64,000 bases of DNA from Neofusicoccum parvum (taxonomy: Eukaryota > Ascomycota > Dothideomycetes > Botryosphaeriales > Botryosphaeriaceae): contig CP087210.1 in NCBI GenBank assembly GCA_020912385.1, forward strand, positions 62,001 to 126,000, written 5' to 3'. Positions 22,949-34,957 of the stretch are shown piece after piece; position 1 is the stretch's first letter; each line of letters begins with the position of its first letter. Below the pieces are notes generated by a model, which saw only the letters and a program-made list of their open reading frames with translations, was not told the DNA's origin and made no database searches. The position numbers and the translations under genes were made by a program.

Positions 22949-25701
22949 TTACATGCCAGGCTCGAGTGGCTTCTCGCCTTTGATCATTTGTGAAACGCAC
23001 TTCGCCAGCGCCTCGTGGAATGTAGTCCAGGAGGTCTGCAAGAGAAGAATCCTGCGAAGCTCCTTCAGTAGCCGAACAGCACTATCCTGACCAGTCAACC
23101 GGCCAACACCCGTGATATGAACAGCATAGTGGCTCTTCCCCTGGATCCAAGATCTTGCTGTTGTTTCATCCACATCATAATCGATGCGAAGAATAGGTTT
23201 ACGATCACCCCCGGAGCTATCATTGTCGGGAGAGAGCTTCTGATACACCCAGAAGCACAGTATGGAGATGAGCAGGAACAGAGGATCAAAGGACACCTTG
23301 TACGTCTGACCACGAACGTCACCGAATAGAGCTCCAGCGTGTAGAAGGCACTCCCGAGCACTTTCGCGATTGCTGTGCATCCACGCGGATAGCGCATCCG
23401 TTGCCGCATCGACCTCTGCAGCCGTGGCTTTCCAGCCGGAGAACGCGTAGAGATGCCTAAGCCCGATGTGCTTGAGTATGAAGATGAGGTGGAAGAACCG
23501 CTTCCCACTGGCTTGGTGTGGATTCTCCGGGGCGTGGAAAGGCGCATCGAGTCCGAACAAGCTGAGATCTAAATCTGAATCCCTGAGAAGCTGGGTCCGA
23601 TATGACTGTCCGGTGTTGGAGGACGAAGCTGGGAAGATCCAACAACGGCCCGTTTCTAGGATCCTTTGCTCCTCAACGTCGAACGTCATCATAGCTATAG
23701 CACGAGAGAAATTTCCTAGGCCGTTCAAGGTCTCGCGTGTGGGACGAGGGCCTAGGAAGAGTGTGCTGAGAGAGCGATGGTCTGAGTTCTCCGAGTCAGC
23801 AGCTGCGAATTTGGATTAAATGATCCACGCTCATGATCGTACCTTGAGAGTCCTTAAGATATAGAGAGTGCCAGGTTTGTGCGTCAGGAGCTTCCCATAG
23901 TTCTTCTTTTGATGGCAAGGCAACTTTGAGTTCCGATAACGATAAAAGTGGATGATCTTCAAAGAAGATCTTGTTGCAGCATTCGAGCACTGCAGACAAG
24001 GAAACATGTTAGTGACCATGGGAAGCAATAGAGAAAATTCTACTCACCCCATACGCTGTGCAAAGCTCTTCTTTCTGTCTCTGCATCAACCCAAGAGTGC
24101 CAGAGCCCCTCGACATCGGCTGCCGTGGTAGCTGTGAAGCACCATTGGCTGCCCTCATTCCTGGCCCTTCTGGAGTAGCGGAACAATGTAGCCAAGGTGC
24201 TTCTTTCGAACTGTAGCTTGAGTATCTCACTAGTAGACCCGCTACACATCAAACACGCGTGGTAAAGTAAAACGCATTGTATGAGCTCCAGGTTGTTGTT
24301 GGCCGGGTTGTGTGGTAACTGATTCAATGTCAACAAGACGACCTCCAAGGTCAAGATTAAACCAACCTGCTCTTTTATTGAACTCCCAAGGGCCTGCATC
24401 AAAGCGCTGCGGTACGTATGGCGGTGGCGGCTACGGGAATAGTTGCATCCAATAGCAGCAATCGCGACGAGCAGCAGCTCTGTCGCACTGTCTGGATCGA
24501 ATGTGGAACAATGAACGAAAGGCATTTGACGCGAGAAAAACTCGAAAAAAAGTTGTAGAAAGGCATTCATGGCCAACAATGACGGGAAGTAAGCTTTGGA
24601 AATATCTCGGCCGAATTTCAATTGCCCTCGGAGGAAACTTAGGACCCGTTGAAAGCTGTTTGTTGACATCTGGCAGGGGTGGCCGAAATCCTCAGCCGCG
24701 AGGGTATCCATATCATCATCGTCTTCGTTTCCATCTTTGCAGTGGGGGAGGCTTGGGGCATTGCCGCTCTCTTGACGTTGCGTTGCCACTGTCGCAGGCT
24801 CTAAGACTTTTGAGATGCAGAATTAGCTTCACTGGTTCAATATTATGAGTGAATTCATTACCAGATATGAGGCTGTCATGTGCGAAGCTTAGGTTCGATT
24901 GCAAGGTGTTGCAGCCTTCCAAACCCACAGACGTGGGTGGTTGTGGACTAGAGGTCCAGAAAAACGGGAAATTCAGACTGCCCAGATATTGCGAGTCGAA
25001 GAGGTCTGGCTGCGGCGCGTTCATAAGGTCCAGCATGTCTGCATCAGGAATCGTGAAGTTCGAAACCTCATCCGGGGTGCTGGTTCCCTCTGCATGATTG
25101 CTATCTAATGCAAAGTCATGCGCAGATACCGGGGGCGAGGCAGAAGCGTCCGGCGTGTGCAGCGCTGCAGGGCTTTGCTCAGCCTCGGTCAACTCTGCAG
25201 GCAATCCAAGATCCCGTCTATTCGGCTGAGGACCTGGTGGGGCTTCCTCAGAGATCTCACGCTAGTTACACGGCGCATTTAGTACGGAGATGCGCCCGCG
25301 AAAGGGGAGCTGGCACGCACGTCGGGCTTGCAAACCAGTGACTTCGTGCGGCATCGTGTGCATGGCGTACCGCCACCACACCGCTTCTTGACTCGAGCGC
25401 ACTGGAGGCAAGCTCTCGCACGATGTGGTGTTGCCGATGACCAGGAGGCATAGGACTGCAATGCCTCCGGGCCGTGCGTGGAGACGTGGCGCTTGAGCGT
25501 ATCTCTGGTGTCCAGGGGTCAATTGTGGGGGAGGCCGCTGCGGAAAGAGACAACACACCTTCTTGGAAACGACCTCCCGCAAGTGGAGCATTTGAAAGGT
25601 TTCGATTCGGAATGGCGCAATACGTGCCGACTAAGGTGCTCCTGGCGCGAAAATATTGCCATGCAGTGATTACACCGAAGCGATGTTGCCAGGTCTGCCA
25701 T
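22949..25701 (-). CDS. Dual C2H2 plus Zn2Cys6 transcription factor
   Basis: Six exons are inferred (25701-25559, 25504-25286, 25217-24862, 24806-24048, 23989-23843, 23781-22949), giving about 818 aa. The N-terminus holds two C2H2 fingers: CNHC...HLSRHVLRH, and CSTC...LKRHVSTH, the second completed across the first intron. A Zn2Cys6 cluster follows directly (CLQCARVKKRCGGGTPCTRC). The rest resembles the fungal-specific regulator middle domain (YFPSLLAMNAFLQLFFEFF). This combination marks a fungal-specific regulator class. The last intron could be 40 nt or 61 nt; I chose 61. ATG 25701 is close to the first finger; ATG 25794 is also in frame. Pathway regulator of the neighbouring P450/OMT genes is inference. 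Confidence 0.85.
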
Positions 25702-26313
25702 CCGGGTGGGTGGTGACAGCGTGAACTCATTCAGCCCCCAGAATGAAAGACTCCGGGAGACCTCCCAAGCAGCGGAAGAGGCGTTTCCCCGCATGTCGGT
25801 CCGCTGTCCGCGCCGATGTGTTGTCGCCGAACAGTCCGAATTTCCCGCAGAGATTGCGGTGGGGCCGCCCGCCCTCCTCGCCGACGGCCGCCCGAATGTG
25901 GCCACCCGACGCCTACCAAATCATCCTGCTTTGGAAAGAGAAGCCAGAGGTATGGCTACGGCTATCAAAGATACACCGAAATCACATGGAACGCGTCTGA
26001 AGAAAATTGAAAAGTTAACATCAGACTGATGAAAGATTCGAGTTGCAAGCTGACCGCCGGTGTTTGCCGAATGGGCTTTGTCCGCAAAGTTCAAGTTCTG
26101 TTCCCCACGTTCGATCGAAGTTGCTTAAGCAGCAGCTATTGTGTCTTAGAAAAGCCGATACACTATGCCATGTTGTAAATCCATCACTTTTACTTCTGGA
26201 TTCTGACCCTCAATCTTGTCCTTTGCAGCAGTCGTATCCACCCGTCTGGGTTTCATGGGGCTATTATTGGTGTCGGTCAGCACAGGCTCTTTCTATCCAA
26301 AGAGAATATGTTC
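25702..26313. other. Intergenic stretch
   Basis: About 600 bp holding the regulator promoter and the 3' flank of the next leftward gene. No gene recognised. Confidence 0.45.
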
Positions 26314-27405
26314 TTACAATTCATCATGCAAACACCAGATCACCCTCTCAGGATTGTCCAGCCACTTGATCTCCTCCTCAAGAAACTCGGCCGCACTTCC
26401 ATCAAACGGCCTCCCGTCCTTGTTACCAATACCAGCAGCACCAAGAATAGCAACGTCTGGTTTTGGCTTGATGCTTCTCATGATGCCCTCATACCCTCCG
26501 AGATGGCCATTCCACAGCAAGACATTCAGCCCTCCCGAACCAGTCGATAGCGTAGCGCCAACATCTGTGCATCCAGGCTCGGGGAGCAAGAAGTTGTACA
26601 TCAGCTGCCCACCATCATTGCTACTGAAGCATCCACGATGCCTCTTCTCATCCTCGAGCCACGAGACAAAACTCTGCAGACCCTCGTCTCTATGCTCGGG
26701 GAGAACATGCTTCCCGATCTTCAGAAGCCCATACTCCATTCCACGATTAATCTCGACGGTGCTGCCCCAATCCCTCTGCTCGGCGCTAACCTCGTACTTG
26801 ATACCCGTGTCGAACATCTCAGGCAGTCCGTCGTGCGACCAAGGCATCAAGCAATGCAGGGCCGGCCACACATGCACAGCCGCGACTGCCAATGAAGGAT
26901 GAGGCCGTGGAGGTGCCCCGGGAGGAGAGGCAGGGTGCAACACGCACCTACCCGCACGAGCGGCTTCCAGTACAGATCGTGAGAAGAGTGCAATGCGTTC
27001 ACCACCGGAGACTGCCTGCAGTTGAGCAGCAGGAACGCCAGCGCGCTCCAGGCAGGCTATCGCGGTGTTGCTGGCAATGACGGTGGCGCCTGTCTGTAGG
27101 GCCAGTTTGTCCGCACCGGGAAGGCTAGAAAATCTGGCTTAGCGCGTTGTGAAAGGGTGTCTTTTTCACCTCGAACGTACTGATCGAAGTGAGCATGAGA
27201 GATGAAGATGTAGTCGGCCTCAGTGATATCTTCAAGCCGGATGTATTGGGGAAGCACTGACGGCCGCTCGAGCCAGGAGTCCAAGAAGATTGTCAGACCA
27301 GCCGTGCGGAGCCGGAAATTTGGGCCACCTGGGACTGTGAGTCAGGATACCGCGGCCTGGGTTATGCAGAACCCTACCAAACCATTCCAGAGTCGTGCTT
27401 TCCAT
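26314..27405 (-). CDS. Metallo-beta-lactamase-fold hydrolase (UlaG-like)
   Basis: Three exons are inferred (27405-27378, 27328-27181, 27124-26314), giving about 328 aa. The first exon codes MESTTLEWFG. Splicing of the second intron creates the metal-binding motif SHAHFDHLPG (HxHxDH); the second His is split by the intron. LDSWLERP, TEADYIFISHAH and a glycine-rich GGYEGIM segment fit the beta-lactamase superfamily group that includes UlaG-like lactonases. A di-metal hydrolase acting on a small molecule such as a lactone or ester is expected. It lies between a regulator and a FAD monooxygenase, so it may open or cleave a ring in the cluster product (inference). Confidence 0.8.
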
Positions 27406-27695
27406 AGCAGTGATTCACAAGATAGGCACGTAAATGTGATGGTAATGTAATAGAAGTGGATGTGCGTGGTTATTTGAGAGGTATCCGTTTCCCCGCATCC
27501 TTAGCGTTCGGGGTGCTCCACAATACATTTTCCCCAGGGCGATCTTGTGGGGGCGGCCGCTCCGCCGGTTGAAGGGACGAGTTCTACTTATTTAGGAATC
27601 AGATACGCGTCGGAACGGACGACCACTGCTTGCGCTGAGACAAAATATTGTTTGAATTTACCGACTGCCTTCTAGTGTCTTCTTCCAACACCATC

Positions 27696-29326
27696 ATGGC
27701 TGGAACGCAAGATCATCCCTTCAAAGTCATCATCATCGGCTCTGGCCTTTCAGGCAGCCTCCTGGCCAACGGCTTAATTCACTCATCAGTGCCGGTCACT
27801 GTATATGAGCGCATGGAGGAAGACAGCAGTCGTGAAGGCTATCAAATCCGGCTTGGTGCGCCAGCTCTGGTTGGTATGCGAGCATGCCTTTCGGAGGCGC
27901 ACATCATGTCATTGGTGCAGAAGTTTGGCCGAGCTGGTGGGAAGAAGGCAGCGGCTCCCTTGATACGCCACAAGGATTTCAAGTGCTTGCTTGACCTTGG
28001 GAAGTCTTCATCGTACAGTAAGTCTGCACCTATCAACAGGAGGATTTTGAGGGATTCCCTTGCGGAACCTCTCTTTAAAGCCGGCTGCCTGCACTACGCC
28101 AAAAAGTTCGTCAAGTACGAGGTCGTGGAGATGGATGAAGGTGAGCGCGTGCGAGTGTGGTTCCACGACAACACCTCGGATGAGTGCGATATTCTCGTTG
28201 CTGCGGACGGTAGCAACTCCAGGGTGAGAGCGCCTCAGCCCATCATCACCATCCTACTCACTCACTGCGTCAAGATCAACAAGCAGATGGGCCTGAACAA
28301 TATTTCAGAGATCAGAAGCCATGTCAGCATGCTCGCGAAGGCCGAACTCCCAACGGAACGCTTCCTGCAAATGCGTCCGGAGCTATTCAAAGGGCCCGTG
28401 ATATCCTTCGTGGATAACAAGACCTTTTTTTTCGCCGGTGCTGTATCCCAGTGCGTCTATGTGCTTTTATGCGGCTGACAATGAGGCAGCGTACTTGCCC
28501 GACCCTGACAAGGGAACGTCGGATGTTGCAAGCTTTGACGAAAAGCTTTCTTCCTGTGCATTGGGGGTTTCCTTTCCTACACATATGATCCCTGAGAACT
28601 TGGACAAATTGAGCATGAATGAGAAGTGGGATTTGATTACAGAATTAATGTCTGACTGGTCGTCTGAATTGTATAAAGCCCTCACTGCGGGTTTGTTTGG
28701 ACACTAACGATGGCAGTCACGAAATCATCAACACCGTTCGAGGTGCTCCTTTGTATGCGTACTACGGGCGTGTTAGCACTCGACCAGCCCGCACTTGGAG
28801 GAAGGAGGCACAAAACTCAAATGGAAAGGGCCACACACGTGTTTGGCTCATAGGCGACGCGATGCATGCAATGCTTCCCAACAGGTTGGCTCCACTGACG
28901 GGTTGTCCCGCAAGCTGCTAACAACTGCAGGGGAATGGGTGGGAACCAGGCAATGCGTGACACAGCCACCGCATTGCCGCTTCTGGTCAATCTGGCCGAC
29001 AAATCCAGATCTCAGGGTCTTTCTGAGCCGGACATAGAAAAGGCGTGCCAGGAATACGAAGACGAGATGATTCCACGAGCATTTGATTGGGTCAAAAAAA
29101 GCGGAGGGCAACGAGCCGTGGTGGGTTCTACTTTGCCACTCCTATGGCGAAGTTGAGCTTGCTAATGATTAAACAGCCCTTTGACACCAGCAATCTTTCA
29201 GGCAAGCTGCTCATGGCGGCCGTATCGTACTTCATGATCCTGGCGCAGTTCTGGGATGTGGTCAAACCATGGCTGGGAATTGCGCGCAAGGAGAATCTGG
29301 ACGAAGCTCCCGAGCTGAAGGAATAA
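27696..29326 (+). CDS. FAD-dependent monooxygenase (1)
   Basis: Six exons are inferred, with introns at 28224-28274, 28438-28489, 28671-28716, 28885-28930 and 29121-29176, giving about 459 aa. The FAD dinucleotide fold is IIIGSGLSGSLLANG (GxGxxG), the second motif is VAADGSNSR, and the third is LIGDAMHAMLPNRGMGGN, whose Arg is restored by splicing. The 46-nt introns carry exact CTAAC branch sites near the acceptor. The C-terminus has a hydrophobic segment (LLMAAVSYFMILAQFWDVV), so it may be membrane-attached like some fungal hydroxylases of meroterpenoid or polyketide pathways. Likely hydroxylates or epoxidises a small molecule with NAD(P)H. ATG 27696 has context CATCATGG. Confidence 0.92.
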
Positions 29327-29552
29327 CATGAAGTGGAAGTCGATCGAAGGATTGATGTTAAGCGTAGAGAGGGTTTTCATAGGCGGATGTGCAGGGATGG
29401 ATCTCGTCGGGTAGCTGTGGTGTGTGGACGGTCTGCGCGTTTAAAAGCCATGTCGTCTGATGTACTGTATCCTTTTGTCGATCAGAGCACGCCTACTCTG
29501 TGAGAAATAAAATTACATAGTGCCTCAAAACTGCCTAGCTGAATGTTCAGTT

Positions 29553-31358
29553 TTAAGCAAAAGACGGCATCACCTCGCTCGAACTAATCACAAACGCCAA
29601 CTTCTCGAAATAATCAACCTTGAGATCTTGCGCAGCGTGAAGGTCGTCTTGCGTCCATATTGCGTGCAGAAAGGTCCGGATGCAATCGAGGCCGCGACTG
29701 GCATGGGCCTTCTCAGTCTCCGAGATGAGTTCCATGATCAGAAGCCTTTCGCTGTCAGTCCGCGCCTCGCAACCCAGGATAAGCAACGGGAACGATCGCT
29801 CGCAGACACGCATCAGACTAAGAATCTCAAACCCTCTATCCACCAGAGTGGAGATCTCTGATGGCTGCATCAAACTGTCGCCGGTCGCGCGGTTTAGATA
29901 TGTCAGTGTCGAGAGCCGGTATATCTCAGCCTTGGCAGCAGCGGCTCTTTGAGATTGGGGAAGCGATGAATCCAACGAGTTCGGAATTGCGGCGCTCTCC
30001 GCTTCCTTTTTCAACTGCATGACATGGTTCTTGTACTCGTCGGTCTGGGCTCTGGGGTCTCGAGAGGGTAGGACCACTGCGGCCACCTCAGAAAGCAAAC
30101 GGAGAGGTTCGAAAACCTGTTTGTTCAGTAAAGGTCTTTGCGGGTGAATCATACCAGCGTTGGCGTCCAGCCGCAGCCTCGCATTCGGTAAGTAATCTGG
30201 CAACTGAGCAAGAGCGTCGTTCTTGGGTACCATATTGTCGGGTTGCACCCAGTGGCGCATGCCAAATCGGGCGAGCACCTCATGGTAGTACACCCACTCC
30301 AACAAGGCCGAGGCGCCTGTGACTCGACAAACCCTTTCGACGGAAACGCTGTCGATGACTTTCCTGGCACCGGAAAGATACCAGGGCCATTGGTTCGATG
30401 AATTCGAGTGTTGAAGGGTCTGCATGTCAGGTTAGCATTCTTCCTGAAGCGTGGTGGATTCCGGCCGAGAGGGTGGAATCAAACTTGCTAATAGAAAGCA
30501 GACAGGCAACACGGACCTCGAAGAGGAAAAGAATCATCCCGGCCGCGACATGTTGGACCGCACTCTCCGCGTCTATCCCATCAGCGGCGGAGGCAGCAAG
30601 GGCACGGAGAGCGGACAGCTTCAATTCCTCCGCGCGAAATCCAAAGCCGTACCGATGCAAGGCAGAGAGGGCAAGCAAGGCCCGCTGTACGGCAAGCCCG
30701 GCTCCAGAGTCCCCCGAGACGGCGATGCGGAGCAGGATCTCGCTCAGGGGCTGCTCGCTGAACGTTCTGAGCGAGATGCTGTTCTGAACTGATGGATGCA
30801 CGGGTTAGTAAGTCGACAGTCAGAAAATACAGTTTTCTCCGCTCAGCCTGTCGTACAATACTGAAAAAGGTCTTTTTCTTCTGCAGCCATCCCTGACAAC
30901 GACCAGGATAACGAGTGCGGGAGGGTCGGAGCGACAATTCGCTGCCATGACATGGTCAGGTAGCGATGCACTTTCATGTCCCACGAGGTCGCGTGGACCA
31001 TGTGAATTTGCTTTGACTGGCGAGCATGATGGCTGTAGTCGCCTGGACACGACACGGCCTGGCCGACGACAAGGCGCTTGCGGTCGTTGTCTCGGGGCCA
31101 GGACAAGCGGAGCCCGTAGCCTTTACAGGTCCGATTGGATCGTATGCAATTGGAGCACCGTGGAAGCCGGCGGTCACAACTAATCTTGCGGTCTGCATAA
31201 ATTTGTTCCGATCAACTCGGGTCGCTGCGGGAGAATGCACAAAGGCATGGGAGGGATGAGAAAGGCATCGCGCCGTGCATACCTATGCACGTCCCACAGC
31301 GTTTCTTCAGTGCCACGGCCGCACTGGGCACATCCTTCAGCTCTTCCATCTCCTTCAT
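29553..31358 (-). CDS. Zn2Cys6 transcription factor with fungal_trans_2-type domain
   Basis: Four exons are inferred: 31358-31283, 31192-30857, 30788-30517 and 30419-29553, giving about 516 aa. The Zn2Cys6 cluster is divided by the first intron (31193-31282): exon 1 ends CGTCI and exon 2 continues RKISCDRRLPRCSNC, giving exact spacing CX2CX6CX6CX2CX6C. The linker resembles this class (PTLPHSLSWSLS), followed by EEKDLFQYF and an all-helical effector domain (VQRALLALSALHRYG). The intron at 30789-30856 has a TACTAAC branch site. Probably a pathway regulator for the neighbouring oxidative genes; the target is unknown. Confidence 0.85.
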
Positions 31359-32118
31359 TTGGACGAATGCAGGCGCGGGACGGGGAAAATGTAAGGCCGC
31401 ACTGGTTTTAGGCGCGCAGAAAGTTGCTCGAATTGCCCAGGCTACAAGAATTGGCGTATGAGTTGATGAGATGAAGTGTGGAGTTCTCAAGTGAGACCGG
31501 GAATATCGGGAATGCTTACCAAGCACTCGCACCTTTGGTCCGGCGACGCGATTCTCGCGGGATTCCAAACGCTAGGCCGAATTCGGCTCCTTACATAAGA
31601 TCCATAGGCAACTTTTTGCGAGCGAAGCTGACTGGCTAGAGTGCTAACTTTAACAGCCACCGAGGACTCGGCCCATTGAATCCTGCGTTAGCTTAGAAGG
31701 GCCAGGGGATGGATGTATACATCCGGGATAGTGCCGGGTTGGAACCACCACCACCACCAATGAACAGCGAGGCCTCCATCTTGGCTTACTGCGCGTCATT
31801 TGCGACGGCATCTTTTTGCGCTGCTCCGAGCGACATCCACCAGGCGGCCAGCAAGGCGAGTAATAGACTCTGAGCAAGTTTCTGCGAAGATTTCCAGCTA
31901 TTTCTAGGAAATTACCAATCAATCTCATGTGAACATGTTCGGCCAAGCAGCAAAGGCGGCGAGAAGGACGCGAATCGAAGCATCTATATAAGACCTCCCT
32001 GCAGTGACCTCTGTTTGAGTATTCCATTCAACACAAACGCATCATTGCTCTACACGAGCGTCTTGCAACGCGCAGAAGCCTTCGATCCACCATATCAACA
32101 TCCTTGCGGGAAGCCAAC
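31359..32118. promoter_or_regulatory. Divergent promoter region
   Basis: About 760 bp separate the Zn2Cys6 regulator and the divergently read dehydrogenase. A TATATAAG box lies at 31985-31992, about 127 bp before the dehydrogenase ATG. No gene recognised. Confidence 0.5.
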
Positions 32119-33182
32119 ATGCCTTCTTACCTTGTGACCGGTGCAAACCGCGGCATTGGCGTACGTCAAAATCCTGCCCCAGCGCCCTACCCCAGAGCGA
32201 GATGGAAAATCTGACATGACCTATTGGGTCTCGGACAGTGGGCGTTCCTGCGCCGGTTATCTGAGGATACCAACAATACCGTCATAGGCAGCGTCCGTAA
32301 CAAGTCGGCTGCTGAGAAGAAAATCACCGATGAGCTTGGGAGCAGACCCAACGTTCACCTTGTCGAGATGGAAATGGCGAACTACGACAGCATCAAGGTA
32401 AGCAAGACCAGTATTCACGCCAGCACAGAAGGCTAAGGCGAGGTACCTAGAAATCTGTCGATGAGATCTCGAAGATCTCCGGTGGCAAACTCGACTATAT
32501 TATCGCCAACGCCGCAGTGATCTCAGACTGGTCGGCCTATGATCCCATTGGTAAACTGTCAGTATTACCTGCAGTCGGCTGGAACACATGCGGCGAACCG
32601 ACGTGAACTAACGAGTCATACCTCATAGCGGTGAGACCCCGAAGGAGCTTGAGGATGACCTTCTCCAAAGCTTCCAGGTCAATGTTGTCGGCAACATCCA
32701 CCTCTTCAACCTCTGCATGCCTCTCCTCCTCAATGGAGACATCAAGAAAGCCATCACCATCAGCTCCGGTATGGCTGACCTGGATCTCGTCAACCAATAC
32801 CGCATCGATCTCGCCGCTCCTTACTCAATTAGTAAAGCCGCGGTGAATATGGCGGTCAGCAAGTTCCACGCGCAGTACGCTGAAGACGGAGTCCTGTTCA
32901 TGGGTATTAGTCCCGGGATCGTCGACACGGGCCACCTCGATAACTGTGAGTCTGCACTTTTGTTGTGCGATCATGGACTGACGTAGTTGTACAGTGAATG
33001 AGCACCAGCAGGAGAACTGGATGAAGTTGGGTGCCAAGTTCAACGAATATGCGCCCGGCGCCAAGCCAGCAGCCCCTGAGGACTCGGTCAACGATGTCTT
33101 GAAGGTCATCTACAACGCTAGTCTCGAAAACGGCAGCGGAGGCTCGTACGTGTCTCATTTCGGAACCAAGAGATGGCTGTGA
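32119..33182 (+). CDS. Short-chain dehydrogenase/reductase
   Basis: Five exons are inferred, with introns at 32161-32238, 32398-32450, 32558-32628 and 32946-32994, giving about 270 aa. It has the SDR cofactor motif TGANRGIG, IIANAAV for the NNAG region, the catalytic Ser in ITISSGMADL, and YSISK as the YxxxK motif. SPGIVDTGHL follows, typical of classical SDRs. It resembles fungal ketoreductases of the norsolorinic-acid-reductase type, but substrate assignment is inference. The first exon is only 42 nt (14 codons) and encodes just the glycine motif. The neighbouring regulators and monooxygenase support a metabolite-tailoring role. Confidence 0.9.
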
Positions 33183-33370
33183 GCCATTGGGGCACGATGG
33201 TTTCCTGAGGCAGAAGACAAACTTGACGCAGTTCCCCCTCTCTTATAAAGCGCTCCTCAAGTAGAAGTTTTATTGTAGAATAGAAGGACGGCCAATACAA
33301 CTCCCACGAAGCGAATGGATCAAACGTGAGATTAAGTCAAAAATCTTGAAAGAGCATTGTCGCCGGCCTT

Positions 33371-34957
33371 TCATTTGGTGGCCTTCCCAACGTCGACATT
33401 CTCAAGCATCACGGCGCCCTGCTTGCCATCAACATCAATCTCACCGATGTGAGCAGTAGCCAGGGTGTCTCCGAACAGCTCTCCAATCTCCTCGAGGGTC
33501 TTCCCCTTCGTCTCCGGCAGGAAGAAGACGTAGACGACAACGCCAAGCAGATTGGCAGCAATGAACACAGTGTAGTACCTCCAAGAGATGTTCTCCATCG
33601 CAGCCGGCGTGATCTGAGAAACAACAATGGCAGCCACCCCGTTGCAGAACGTAGCAAATGCCAAACCAGTGGAGCGGATAAACAGCGGCAGCAGCTCGGA
33701 CGAAACAACCCAGGTGGTCGAATTGAAGAAGATGGCATAGGCGGCCGAGTACATGAAGATAAAGGCGATGGTGGCACGCGACGCTGCTTCGTTGGACCCG
33801 TCGGCGAACTCGGCGCTGAGGGCCATGCAGATGGAGAGCACGACCGCGAGGACAAGGCAGCCGACCCACAACGTGGTTGTTCTCCGCCAGCGGTCTGTCA
33901 GTCAAGTCAGTATACCTTCGCGTCAAACCGGACCAGAAGAACGCACCCGCAACAACAGTCAAGCTGATCAGCTGCCCAAACAAACCCATGAACCCGTAGA
34001 TCCCGCTGATGAGCAGCGCCCTCCTCCCCGTAAAGCCCACCGAGGCGTAGAAGATGCTCTGGAAGTTCTGTATGACGCCAACGCCCGCGAACTGCGTCAG
34101 CGTCAACACGAAGCAGCTCAGCGCAACGCGCCGGACGTACTGCCTGCTGAACAACCTCACGAGGCCACCAACCCAAGTCTGCGCGCCGAGCGACCTCTCC
34201 AGCGCGATCTGCTCCCTGATCTGTATCATCTCGCGGTCAACAAACGCAGGCCCCTCGTTCCCGTGGATGCGCGCCAGCACCTCGCGCGCCTCCTCGGCGC
34301 GATCCCTACCGACCAACCAGCGCGGCGAGAACGGGATCAGCGCGCTGCCGACCAGCAGGAACGCCGCGCACGGGAACTGCATGGCGAGCGGGACGCGCCA
34401 CTGGGCGTCGCCGCGGGCGAACACGCCGGCGTAGCCGATCCAGTTGGCGGCGCAGAACCCCACCGCGATGCCCATGCCCTGGAAGCCGACGACGACGCCG
34501 CGCCGCGCCGGCTTGGACACCTCGGCGATGTAGATGGGCACCACCGGCAAGATCATGCCGGACGACCACCCGGTCAGCAGGCGGCCGCTGATGAAGGTGC
34601 CGACGTTGGCGGCCGCGACCTGCAGCGTGATGCCCACCAGGGCGATGGCGCAGGCCAGCGTCATCGCGTACTTGCGGGACAGCCGGTCGGCCGCCCAGCC
34701 CGCGGCGAAGGTGCCGGCCGCTTGCCCGGCGTTGTAGACGGACACGATGGCGCCGGTGAGGGTGGTGTTTTCGCCCGTCGGCGGGAACATGTACTTGTTG
34801 AAGCTCTCGTGGCCGAGCGTGGTTGCGATGATACCTGCTGCGATCAGAGCCTGCTTGATGCGTGGGAACTGTCTGATGACTGACCGGTGTCGATGCCGTA
34901 CATGGCGCCCCCGACTGCGGCGATGACTGGTGGCATGTACTGTGCCCACCTGCCCAT
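33371..34957 (-). CDS. MFS sugar transporter
   Basis: Three exons (34957-34885, 34834-33947, 33894-33371; 50- and 52-nt introns) give about 494 aa with roughly twelve hydrophobic segments. Splicing yields YGIDTGIIATTL. The loop motif DRLSRKYA, the signature PIYIAEVSKPARRG, SPRWLVGRDR and the C-terminal PETKGKTLEEIGELFG are classical sugar-porter motifs. It is a plasma-membrane hexose or related sugar transporter. It is divergent from the GH78 alpha-L-rhamnosidase 1.3 kb away, which suggests uptake of the released sugar (inference). Confidence 0.93.

Noticed and set aside
28620..28760. Apparent frameshift in the FAD monooxygenase at 28.7 kb
   Set aside because: A 46-nt intron (28671-28716) with a CACTAAC branch site resolves it exactly.
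33753..34883. 376-codon plus-strand frame
   Set aside because: It is antisense to the MFS sugar transporter, whose twelve-helix text and sugar-porter motifs are unmistakable.
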